From Corylus avellana (lineage: Eukaryota > Streptophyta > Magnoliopsida > Fagales > Betulaceae): a DNA stretch of 64,000 nt. Both the position numbers and the translations under genes were made by a program. The notes under the pieces were generated by a model. It made no database searches, was not told where the DNA came from, and worked only from the letters and a program-made list of their open reading frames with translations. Of this stretch, positions 1-10,125 are shown in pieces. Each line of letters opens with the position of its first letter. Positions within the stretch are counted from its first letter, which is position 1. Location: assembly GCF_901000735.1 (NCBI RefSeq), contig NC_081549.1, positions 22,745,850 to 22,809,849 on the forward strand, given 5' to 3'.

Positions 1-7
1 ACCCTCT

Positions 8-215
8 ACCTGATTTTGTTTGCGACAAAGTCTCTAACCCTAACAAGAGAGAGATATGGATCCTACGTACTGCTTTTTTAAATAGTTTCAACCAATTCTA
101 ATCCTCCTAGGATTATTATTTGATAGGCCAAAGTTGTTTTTAGTGAATTTTAATTTAGTAGAAAACTGTCAAAAGGATTTATTTATGACGTGGCAATTAC
201 ATGGATTAAAGCTAA
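8..215 (-). promoter_or_regulatory. Duplicated promoter block, copy 1 (gene off the left edge)
   Basis: This stretch is a diverged copy of 2574-2885. Shared landmarks in the same order are a CT/GA-rich leader, a TATA-like AT core before 'agtttcaacca', a 'gtagaaaact' block and 'tttatgacgtggcaat'. In copy 2 the block lies directly upstream of a minus-strand gene, so copy 1 probably drives a paralogue that begins left of position 1. That gene is not visible here, so its existence is inferred. Confidence 0.5.
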
Positions 216-326
216 GATTTAACTAGAAAGTTCTCATTAATTCTACACGAAAATCAAATCTTAATTAACACGAAAATCTAATCCCTAGTCCCACTCGAAC
301 CCCACCTTGGATTCCTCCTTGGTGTG

Positions 327-332
327 TATATA
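327..332 (+). promoter_or_regulatory. Probable TATA box of the SAUR gene
   Basis: A TATATA core lies about 125 bases upstream of the SAUR start codon, in otherwise mixed sequence. The spacing fits a plant TATA box with a leader of roughly 90 bases. Other AT runs nearby, such as 442-451, are too close to the ATG to serve. Confidence 0.4.
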
Positions 333-452
333 CGTACTCGCCTCACGTCTTGTTTTAATTACCTTCGCGCTGAGATCAATTAATCTTACGTACAATCTAA
401 TTAGCTTGCAAGTTTTTCTTTTCGTCCTTTATATTTAGTGCGATATATATAG

Positions 453-788
453 ATGGCTCAGATTCGCGAAGGGCTTCGTCGTCTCAAGGCGAAGCTACGG
501 TTGAAGTGTTTCATAGACTCAGACCCCCCCATGATCAAGAAAAAGCTCATGGAAGAAAACCTTTTCCCCAGCGGGTTCTTTCCGGTGGAGGTGGATGTGG
601 ATGATAAAGAGCGTAGAAGATATTTGGTTCCCATCACATATTTGTCTTCCACAGTGTTTCAAGCGTTGCTTAATCAATTTCAGGAGGAGATTTTGGCGCA
701 GAAGAAAGGTCCGATCACGTTATCTTGCTCCACGCAGAAGTTTGAGAGGGTGATGATGGATCTTGCTGCCGCCAAGAAGCTCGATTGA
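453..788 (+). CDS. SAUR-like auxin-responsive protein
   Basis: Intronless gene for a 111-residue protein of the SAUR (small auxin up RNA) family. The family hallmark is the central block with RYLVPITYLSS followed by FQALLNQFQEEI, at about residues 55-80, a variant of the usual 'VPISYLNHPLFQELLxxAEEE'. The lysine- and arginine-rich N-terminus and short C-terminal tail also fit. Length and lack of introns are typical. SAUR proteins of the best-studied clades promote cell expansion by inhibiting PP2C.D phosphatases and so activating plasma-membrane proton pumps; that role is family knowledge, not shown here. The start is the first ATG after the leader and has no in-frame rival upstream. No other SAUR is visible in the window, although the family often occurs in tandem clusters. 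Confidence 0.85.
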   Translation: MAQIREGLRRLKAKLRLKCFIDSDPPMIKKKLMEENLFPSGFFPVEVDVDDKERRRYLVPITYLSSTVFQALLNQFQEEILAQKKGPITLSCSTQKFERVMMDLAAAKKLD

Positions 789-1231
789 CGTGAAAATTGT
801 TCATCAATCAAGACGTACGGCCAAGTTTATTAAAGAAATATAATTGTTTGTACTATATATGTAGCTTTTTGATCAATTAATGAATTCGTTGGTTTTATTT
901 GTTTCTTCATGACAAGCAATCATTGTTTTGTATTTTTCCTTTTTTTAATTAGCAAACAAACCCTTGCTATATATGTCGGTTGTTGAATAAATTCCCGCTG
1001 CTGTCTGTTCTTCTTTTACGCATTTTCAAATTAGCATGCATGGGGTTTATGAAATAGGAAGACCGAATTAATGGAAATCAAGTCCAATCGCAAGCCAAAT
1101 AAACCAATTGCTCTAACGTAAATAAATTTACATGCGATAATCATATAACATATGAGTAATTCCCTTTAAAACTAATGTGACTTTAAAATCAAAGTAATAA
1201 TAATATAAGAAAGATTAACATCTTTTTTTAG

Positions 1232-1324
1232 AAATGTGATGTGGCTTTTAAAATCACCAATACATCAAAATTTAATAATGAATATATCAAATTTAATGGT
1301 AATTTTAAAAGTCACATCACATTT
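1232..1324. repeat. Short inverted repeat (hairpin, MITE-like)
   Basis: The left arm begins AAATGTGATGTGGCTTTTAA and the right arm ends as its near-perfect reverse complement (AAAAGTCACATCACATTT), with an AT-rich loop. Related 'TTTAAAATCA' pieces lie at 1180-1200 and 1621-1660, which suggests the remains of one foldback element, perhaps interrupted by the neighbouring insertion. Confidence 0.65.
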
Positions 1325-1336
1325 AGTAAGACTCAA

Positions 1337-1622
1337 TGAAAACTCTAGTCTTCCTTATTAGGAGTGAAAAGGAATCGCCTACGCTAACCACCTAGGCGGT
1401 TAGTGGTTAATAACTCTAATAACCGTTAACCGCTTTTTAAAAGAAATTTTTTTTTTTAAAAAAAATTAATTGGTTTTTAAATAAATCAAAATGATATTGT
1501 TTCTATGATAATACGATAATATCAGACTACATACACTGTAATCGTGTAGGCGGTTAGGCAGGTAGCGGCGAGCGGTTATTAACCGCCCCCCCTTTTTACC
1601 ACTATTCCTTATTGCTTTACTC
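1337..1622. mobile_element. Possible non-autonomous DNA element with GCGGTTA repeats
   Basis: The ends show a loose inverted match ('taggagtgaaaaggaat' against 'attccttattgctttactc'). Subterminal GGCGGTTAG / GGTTATTAACC motifs occur in both orientations at 1390-1432 and 1550-1588, around a poly-A/poly-T centre. Terminal inverted ends plus subterminal repeats resemble hAT-type MITEs. No clean target duplication was found. Confidence 0.4.
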
Positions 1623-2290
1623 TTAAAATCACCATTGAATTTGTGAATGATTTTAAAAGCCATACCCTAATGTAATTATGAAAGAAAAATGTTACATAAT
1701 ATACATACATCTCTTGTCCACCATGCATTGAATCTATAGAATTTACACGTGGTTTCACATATTCAATGATAAATTTACTTATCTCTTGTATGAAGATGAT
1801 AAGAGATGGGTAAAAAATGAAAACTAAACATTTCTCATTTAATCGAAAGTTTTTTTATTTTTTATTTTCTTTTTTCTTGGGGTTCTTTTGTGCAAATATG
1901 GGATTGTTGCATCTAGACTAGAATTTGACATACATAGGGTCTCTAATGCAGATCCCAATTTTAATTAAAATATTAATTGAATACTATAAATAATGATATA
2001 TAGTATAATATCAGAGCAAGAGATCATTTAACAGCATGAAACGTACACCCGCCTAAAGTAATTCTAAAATAGTTACTCTGGTGTGTATATTCCTTTCTCA
2101 GAAAATTCTCTGTTTTTTAAAAAAAAATAAAAATTCAAATATAAAAAATGGGATTGTTGCGTTTCACGTAGAATTTGACATACATGAACGGAATAAGCTA
2201 TAGGGATGTCACCATATATATATATATATAGAGAGAGCATACATAGAAATAAGCCGCAAGATTCTTTATTTGAACTAATTAAAAACGCCG

Positions 2291-2539
2291 TCAAATCTCC
2301 ACAAAGAAAGAGAGCAAGGTAGAAAGATAGAAATCAATCTTCGACATGATAGAATGAAATAAATCTTCTATAAAGAATTCTTCTTCTTCTTCTGGAAAGA
2401 AATCTTCTTCTTCTTCTTCTTCTTCTTCTTCTTCTTCTTCAAAGAAATATTCCTTCTCTGCTAAAATTTTGATCAGCGCCGCCAGCAAGATTAACGATGA
2501 AATAATGAATATGGCTAGAAACGCCATTGATAGAGACAT
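2291..2539 (-). CDS. Acidic single-pass membrane microprotein, 82 residues (unrecognised)
   Basis: Small minus-strand gene of unknown family. The predicted product has an N-terminal hydrophobic helix (about residues 2-26, rich in L, I, A and F), a short basic turn (KILAEKE), two runs of glutamate broken by DFFP, and an amphipathic hydrophobic C-terminus ending in FFVEI. The glutamate runs are encoded by a CTT/GAA microsatellite at 2380-2440, so their length probably varies between individuals. I chose the ATG at 2537-2539. An upstream in-frame ATG at 2645-2647 would add 36 residues, but that stretch looks like a pyrimidine-rich 5' leader and corresponds to the duplicated promoter block. A TATA box at about 2668-2678 supports transcription in this direction. 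No function is proposed. It could still be a chance frame in repeat DNA. Confidence 0.45.
   Translation of the reverse strand: MSLSMAFLAIFIISSLILLAALIKILAEKEYFFEEEEEEEEEEEEDFFPEEEEEFFIEDLFHSIMSKIDFYLSTLLSFFVEI
2380..2440. repeat. CTT trinucleotide microsatellite, coding
   Basis: Two CTT runs, about 2380-2394 and 2403-2440, are separated by 'tggaaagaaa'. Read on the minus strand they are GAA codons, giving the glutamate runs of the microprotein. Confidence 0.85.
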
Positions 2540-2573
2540 GATTGTTAGAAACTTGAAACTGTACCGTACGTGA

Positions 2574-2885
2574 GCCTGATTGTTTGTGACAAACTTAACC
2601 CTAACATAACAACAAGAGAGAGAGTGAGAGACATAAAAGAGTGTCATGGACCCTACTGGTTTCTTAATTATATAGTTTCAACCAAGTTCGATCCTAGTTA
2701 AACTAGGAGTATTATTTGATTGGCCCACGTGTTATTAGCATTGAGAAAATACGATTTTGACCCATCATCTTAGGCATCCAATTAAAACTTTTCTATTTGG
2801 CAAAAAAATAATAATAATAATAAATAAACTTTTCTAGTAGAAAACTATCAAATTATTTATTTATGACGTGGCAATAACATGGCCC
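2574..2885 (-). promoter_or_regulatory. Duplicated promoter block, copy 2, with TATA box and G-box
   Basis: Upstream region of the acidic microprotein gene. On the minus strand it has an ACTATATAATT TATA box at about 2668-2678, a CCACGTGT G-box near 2725 and a CT-rich leader. It matches window positions 8-215, with about 90 extra bases here (about 2739-2828, including an ATA microsatellite). The conservation of TATA core and leader suggests a duplicated transcription unit. Confidence 0.55.
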
Positions 2886-5469
2886 AATGGACCGTTAATG
2901 ACAATCAAATTCTAAAAGTGTGGGTTAAGCTCATTAAGCCCATTGATTTGAGCCGAACCGGATTCCAATTGGGCTAGGAACTCTGTAGCTTCAGTTTGGG
3001 TTGCACAGTACGGCCCACGAATTGGAACTAATTAAACCAGTGGCTTTAACGTATAGGGGCCTGGCTATCGCAATTCTGAAATATTTAAGGGAAAATATTC
3101 TAAAATCCTCTTGTAAATTATTATTTTTCGATTTCTAGTTTTAGACTCAATTTTTTTTTTTTTTTTTTTAATAAAAAATGGTGTAGTTGTAGTTTTATAT
3201 CATTTTTATTATTTATTTGAGGAAAGAATAGACGAATGTCTGTTTCGTTTGGTAATACTTTTTAAAGGGTTTTTTTATTTTTATTTTTTTAATTTGAAAA
3301 AAATGTTATGATATGACGTAAAAGTAAAAGTAGTTTTATGTGTTTTTCTGTTTTGGATTGTTTAAAAATATTTTATTTTGAAAACAGAAAACAAAAGCAA
3401 AAATAAAATAGCTTTGACAAACTAAGCCCAGATTTAAAATCTTTATAAACTAATTGGGTTTTAAAATGGCCAAATTAAAAACAGGAATCTAAAAGGGGAA
3501 AAAAAAAAAATCTATAATATTTTCTCACTGTTTAATCCGACCAGAAAAGAAAAAGAAATCTGTAATTTTGATGTGCGCACCAATAAATTAAAAAAGAAAT
3601 ATCACGAGCTCATTTTATGTAAATGATAGAAAGGAGTTCTATAGGGTAAATTTGATAAGTTAATTAGAAAATACCACTATTTTAAAACTCCTTGAAATCA
3701 CTGAAAATATTAATTGTATATAAAAAATTCGTAGGTTTCCCACTTTGTTTCGCAAATGGTCTATTAGGATTTGAAGTTTGGATTATTATTATTATTATAA
3801 TAATTATAATAAAATTAAATACCTTATATATGTAAGGATTCATCAACTGCAAAGTAGTCACTTTAGTAGAGTTCAAGCATGCATTAGCTAAAGTTCAAAA
3901 CTTTAGCACGTTTAAAAGAGGTGCATCACATTTCTGATCGTGCATGTGAGGTCCCAAAAACACACTTTTCCGTAGAATTTTATGGGCATTTTAGATGAAG
4001 CTGGACTGGTTGAGATTGAAATATATATTTCATATGGGTTTAATTCCAACTAGAACCAAATCCAAATTGGTCCCCGACCACTAGGGAGATTCATGGTACT
4101 TTCCCGAATAAAAAAGTTAGCAACTAGAATAATTTATTGCCCTAATGACGTAAAAGAGTAATTAAGGATATGGTATAAAAATAAAAGAAGGTAATTAATA
4201 TATATTGTTGTTCTGCTGGATCTTGGGGTGAACAATTTGGTAATCAAAAGGTCGGTTGACATCATTACAGAGGCACTAAGCTAAGGCATATCCCTTTTGG
4301 AGTTCCAGATTAAACAAGGTCTGGAGTAGTCGGGAAATTATTTTATATATATATATGAGAAATGTATACAACCTTTGGGCCAACGTGAGAAAACATTATT
4401 ATTATTCCGAGGAAAAAGAAAATTAATTAGAACGTCGTAATTTACGAAAAAACATAATCATGTCAGTTAATACTCTGTAGTAGTTTCTGTAGCCTAATCA
4501 TGTGAACAACCAAGTGTTTTTTATATTTCATGTGATAATGTATTTTAGTTAATTAGTGGGACATATAAAATTTTCCCTTGTCCCCCGCAATGAACAATGC
4601 AAGCAGCCCACAATGCTTTTCTTTGGGGAAAACAATGACGATTTAATAATAATTTGTTTCATCCTTTTTGGAGGGAAACAATGATGGCTCACCTCTCTAC
4701 TTCATCTTCTCACAAAGGATTCTACAATTTTAAAAAATTATAAAATTTTAAATTATATAAATTAAGATTGTTTCTTGCACTGAGCGTTTATTCTTTAATA
4801 AATCATAAGACATTTTTGGCTTAAAACTTTTTTACAACATAAAGCGTAATAACCTAATAATATATACTCGATCAATTCTCATTGATAACATGTTACATTC
4901 TTAATATGTAGCATTTTTCGCTACGTACGTTCGATGTAAGAAATGGCCTTCATTTGTAGAAAATCCTTAACGACTTAAGAAAAAACACTAATTATATAAG
5001 CGTTATTTATCACTTTAAAAAGACAAATCAATTTAAAAATCTCTAATAAATCCAAATTCTACTTAATAAAGAATTAGCGTGGGACTTAGACCCTATAAAT
5101 ACCTTTATAATCTATCAATTTTATATAAATTATTTATGTTTGCAATGTGGGACTAGATGTGGGAAAAAGAAAGAGGGACAAAACAAATGATATAGCTCCA
5201 TTATAAAGTGTAGTTCCAATTTAATAAGTTGGGTGTAAAGTTTGGAACAGCAAGAATGCATATGAGTGTGGTTTAGTTAGTTTAAATTTGGCATCTTCGT
5301 ACTGTCTGATCATGTGGACACAGGATTAAGGTAGCACGCCTATGTACGGCCATCCTGTTCTTTGCTTTTTATCTTTTTTCCTGCCCACTTCTTTGCTTTG
5401 TTTCTAAGAGGGAAATGCAAAGATAAAACACATCCATCTAAAAGTGCAGGTCTACCATACTGTGTTCAA

Positions 5470-5800
5470 CACTCGCCTTACCGAATCCCGGCTCCGACAC
5501 CGCCATTATGGAGATTTATTATTTAGTGAGTATTTTTTTTTAATGACAATATATACCACTCAATCTAAAAGATTAAATTAATGGGTTTGAACCTAATTTC
5601 CTCCTCAAGTTATTGCCATGTCAGCTTTACCATAAAGATGTTGGGTTCAATACTCGCCTTGCTGGACCATCGGCTCTAATACTATTGTTGGGAAGATCCG
5701 TTCTTAAAGGAAGGTATTTGACTGTGACTAGAATATATAAGACATGTTAGGATATTACTCAATTCAAAAGCTTAAACTAACGAGTTTGGTCCAAATTGGA
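5470..5800 (-). mobile_element. Remnant LTR-retrotransposon junctions with PBS-like sites
   Basis: Read on the minus strand, two places carry a primer-binding-like sequence: 'tggcggtgtcggagccggg' (about 5486-5504) and 'tagtattagagccgatgg' (about 5668-5685). Both resemble TGGTATCAGAGC, the plant initiator-Met tRNA complement used by many LTR elements. Each is followed rightward on the plus strand by an LTR-like stretch with 'actcaatctaaaagattaaa' or 'actcaattcaaaagcttaaa'. This suggests two partial copies of one small LTR element in minus orientation. No coding region remains. Confidence 0.4.
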
Positions 5801-8800
5801 TTTTATTAACTATTTATTTTTATTCTTATGATATGTTTATGATATGAGATTTTTTAAATTATTTTTTACTCACACCTGTATCCGCTTATGATATGTTTAT
5901 AATATGAAATTTTTTTAATTAGTTTTTACTCACACGTGTATACGCAACAATAAGTACATGCAACAAAAAGATATAACTAGTGCCAATTATTGGAGGAATA
6001 TTTGTTGCAGAAAGCTGCCACCTCTACCTATGCCTAGTTCTAGGTTTAGTAAGAAGACAATTCACTTGAAAGGGCTAGAGCTCCATGGTTACTTGAGTAG
6101 TGTGCTAATCACCACATTTGAAGGATTTCTCCACTCTCTTTTCCCTTCAAATTCACTATAATTGTTCATTAATATCATTTCTAGATTGTTTTGATTTAAA
6201 ATATTTTCCAAAAAACATTTTCTTTATTTTCTGGTGTTTGGTATGACTGAAAATCATGGTCAAATCAAAAATATTTTCAATTAACTAGGAAAACTTTCTT
6301 TAATCCCCGTAAAATGGTTTCTATATTTTAAAACCTGTAAACTATTTTTCGAATTAGACCTTCTCCTTCTCACATGCGCTCTCTTTCATAGTTTATTACA
6401 AAGAAATGCGTCATTGAATAAAACAAGTACAACATTGATTGAGATCATGTCTAATACCTTTAATCTTTATCATTATTTTAAATGAACGGTCACATCACAT
6501 CATCTCAAAAATTTGCATTGCATTTTTAGCACAATTGCCTCATCTCTTTGTCCACCACCACCACCTTTCCACCACAATCGAGCTTTTATTCCGTTACCTT
6601 CTTTATTGTCACCCCATCGTGCAAGGTGACGGAACCACCCTAAGTATTGCACAGTATCTCAGTCCGTACAACACATATATAGAAGTAATGGAATATGAAA
6701 ATGCATTAGTTTGGTTTTAGCTGCCTTGTCATAAAAAATAATAATAATACCACCCAGAAAATATATATATATGGGACCCTGAATAACAGAATAAGTACCA
6801 TGTGACCCCAATGATCATCAGCCTAGAAAAAGTCCTATGTGCAACTGTTGACAACATAATTAAGCAGCAGCATCAACTTGTTATTAACAACAGTAGACAC
6901 CATAATTAATTAAGCAGCGGCATGAGCTTCTTATTGGACACTAAGTGAAAGAATATCCATATCGTTGCTTATGATGTAGCAAGAGCAGAGGGACCAAATG
7001 ACAAAATTTATTGAAATCTGTCGCTTTTGAAGACATTCAATAAACTGAGACTCCTGAACCTAACAATTCTGATGCTTGTGTGGGGGAAAGGGGACATCAT
7101 GAGCATGAAGACCTATCAATTTGCTTCGCCAACACAAATAATTGAAGCTACAAAAACCATTAAAAAGGATATAAAGGTGATTGAGAGAAACTGCAAAAAC
7201 TTGATTTGTACTTGGTCCCTTTACTTTGATTTGTTTATAGCTTCATAACAATCGCACGCATCTGTCCTAATTAACCATCACTTTACTCTTATTTCTTGTT
7301 CTTTCTAAGTAACAATGTCGCGCACCAATTCTTCTGACATTTGATTTGATAGTCGCGACCATCGTATCTTCTTGATGGAATGGACGTGACCGCTACCTCA
7401 TGGTGGTTGAAGGTGGCATTAACGAGAAGATAAAGGTCACGTCCGAAAATAAAGAGATAAAGAATAAAATGAAAATATGTATGGTATTACTCTTTACTCA
7501 CAGGCAACGCAGTCCTTATAAGCATCACTTTTGCTAATGAAAAAGTTATGTCGACATAATGATTCCTATATTTAGAACCCAAAGCTATATATCACTCCAT
7601 AGTGTTAAAAGTCCAAGAATATCCTTAAAATTACCAAATTAAAGACCAACCACATGGGACTATCACCTGAAGGCTAAAACTTTCAAGTGAGCTCTTCTCT
7701 CTCTTCGCTCTCTAGATAACTTTTTTTACCGTTAAGCTTCATTTTGAGCGCCAACTGGAAATGAGGGAAGAGTTCAACCAGATTTGTTGTGCACCCACTC
7801 CCTCCGCCACCAACATGCCTCCTTTCCACCTTTTCGTCATCCTTGAATCCACCCTATGATTACTCCCTCCGCCGCGCGTGCACCTCATGCGCCGCCACAG
7901 CCCGCATGCCCGGCCTAATCACATGATTTGATGTTAAAAAAGGTTGTGTTCAAAGTGTCAAAAAGAAAATAATTAGAGCTGCTCCACTCACTATTTTTCA
8001 TTTGTTAGTATTATCATAGGTTTAGATTAATTTAAATCAGAATTTTAGAAAAAGTTAGTTGAAGAGGACAAAGACCGGGGAAAGTAGAAATATTCCTCTT
8101 TCCACTTGTGGTCCGGTTAGTCAATCGGGTCCCCCTCCACCCCAACCATTTCTCTCGTACTTGTCTCACTGGCACAACCTTTAGAATGAACCTTCTTTTC
8201 TAAGTAACCCACACAATGAACTTTTCCAAAAATAAAAAGAATGAATGTGAAGAACCACTTGACCGCACGCCTAGTCCCAGATCAAATGCTAGCCTGCAAA
8301 ACAGGAAGAAGATTAAGCACGAAAATTACCTTGCCGGCGTTCCAGTGATACTTAAGCTAGAATTGGACTAAAAACGGTAATGCACTTAATTAAATACTTG
8401 CCTTCTCAAAGCTGATGTGCCCGTTTCTCTAAGCTTAGCCGGGCTTAGCCTACCTGTAATACCGGTTTGGGACGAGCCTTCTTGAGCTAATTATGGGTAG
8501 AAGAGGTCCATTCCCTAAGAAACTATTTTTTAATACACCAGAATGGATTCTAAACATGCAACATGGTGCAATAGCTACTAAAAAGTTCAAATAAATTTAG
8601 TAACAAAATGAGTAGTTAGGCAAGAAACACATTAACAAGGCCTTAATCTAAGGAAGTAATAAAATAGGGTAATATTGCCCTATTGGTGGAGGAAAGTTCC
8701 ATCATACATCGTTACTTTTCTAAATTGCAATGTAGGCAAACTTTTATCCTTACCTGTAGAGATGAAATCTTGCAAATACACAATTTAATCATGATAGTCT

Positions 8801-8819
8801 ACCTGGAAAAATAATAATG

Positions 8820-8821
<2 letters not shown>

Positions 8822-8864
<43 letters not shown>
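8822..8864. repeat. TA dinucleotide microsatellite
   Basis: About 21 uninterrupted TA units in intergenic DNA. Confidence 0.95.
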
Positions 8865-8868
<4 letters not shown>

Positions 8869-9734
8869 ATGTACTGATCTTACGCATTGATACGACAGTG
8901 TGATATAGTACTATAGTACTGTCATGTTAACACTTTTTTTTTTTTTTTTGCGCGCACTAGCTTTCTCCCTCTTTGTTGATCATCACCACTCCTAACTACT
9001 ACGTGGGGTGATCTTGAGCACCAAATTTAATGTCAAACAAACCGACTTAGTGTAGTTCGTTTAGCACTAGATCAAAGAGTAGGGTGATCGGATCTTGCTC
9101 GAGAAAGGTGATCACGACTACTATGGTTCAAAGGGGTAGTGTGACGGCCACCTTCAAGAGTTTGGTGAGAGTAAACAACCACTCTCATATTGTTACGAGA
9201 ATAAAGTTTTATGCGGAACATATTATAATATATTAAAATATGTGATACGGTATGATATTTTATTGTGTTTATTTTTATTTGATATTATCTTTATTTTATT
9301 TCAGGTAAGAGTCTTGATGACTCAGCCCTAGAAAATATTGTAATAATTTGCTTATTTAAATGTCATTATGTTATGAATAAAAAAATCAAAAAATTAATCC
9401 AAATTTTATGTTTGAAAATATTTTAGGTTCCCTTTAACGAATTTAAAGGGTTTAGGTTTCCTCAAAACCTAATAATCTATCTCATTACGTATATATAAAA
9501 ACATTCAAGTAACACATAGCTACAAAAAGGATGGTCATCCACCCATGAGGGTGAATGAGGATAATTGTTTGGCTACCCTTCAATAACGACGAAAGAAACT
9601 TTGTTTGTGCTAGCTGATTGATGTGGTAGTATCATGTCAAGGCAAGGCACACTAATATTTCTAAATTATATAAAATAAAAAAAATTAAATGAATGAAACT
9701 TTGATTTAATGAGATGAGAAAAAATTAATTTAAG

Positions 9735-10116
9735 GAGAAACTTCACTTTGGCCTCCTGAACTTTTACCCGATTTTACAAACCCCTCATGAACTTTCAAAT
9801 CTCTCATTTTGGACCGTTGAACTTTCAATTACTCTCAATTAGAACATTTCCGTTAATTTTAGCCGTTAAAAAAAAAAAAAAAAAAAAAAACCAAAATGTC
9901 CTTGATTTTCATTTTTTTAAATAAAATAAACGTTTTGTAAGTTGAAATTTTATACAAAAGTTAGGGGTATAAACGTCATGTAACGTTTAAAATCTGACGG
10001 AGAGATCCACATTGAGAGTAATTAAAAGTTTAGGGGTCCAAAATTAGAAATTTAGAAGTTCAGAAAAAATTTATAAAATCGAGTGAAAATTTAGAGGGCC
10101 AAAATAAAAATTTCCT
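9735..10116. mobile_element. Mutator-type MITE with long TIRs and 9-bp target duplication
   Basis: About 380 bases. The left end starts GGAGAAACTTCACTTTGGCC and the right end is its diverged inverse. The similarity runs inward for about 120 bases on each side; both arms share 'cgattttaca/taaa', 'tttggaccg/cc' and 'aattactctcaat'. The 9-mer TTAATTTAA flanks it on both sides (9726-9734 and 10117-10125). Long TIRs with a 9-bp duplication are typical of Mutator-like MITEs. It has no coding capacity. Confidence 0.75.
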
Positions 10117-10125
10117 TTAATTTAA

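Larger units (their letters stand above)
789..2290. other. Intergenic: 3' flank of SAUR and MITE-like relics
   Basis: No convincing gene. The stretch holds a hairpin at 1232-1324, an element rich in GCGGTTA motifs at about 1337-1622, and AT-rich sequence with a short TA microsatellite near 2213-2230. Open frames here are short and have low-complexity composition. Confidence 0.6.
2886..9725. other. Intergenic, no convincing gene
   Basis: AT-rich DNA with homopolymer tracts and many short frames that lack coding character. Recognisable pieces are LTR/primer-binding-site-like junctions at 5470-5800, a degenerate AAAATATTTTCC-type relic near 6190-6320 and a TA microsatellite at 8822-8864. The frames at 5958-6161, 6439-6720 and 7027-7248 match no family I know and look like chance. 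Confidence 0.6.

Noticed and set aside
2540..2647. Upstream extension of the acidic microprotein to an ATG at 2647
   Set aside because: The added residues come from a CT-rich leader, and the ATG is not kept in the duplicated block at the left edge.
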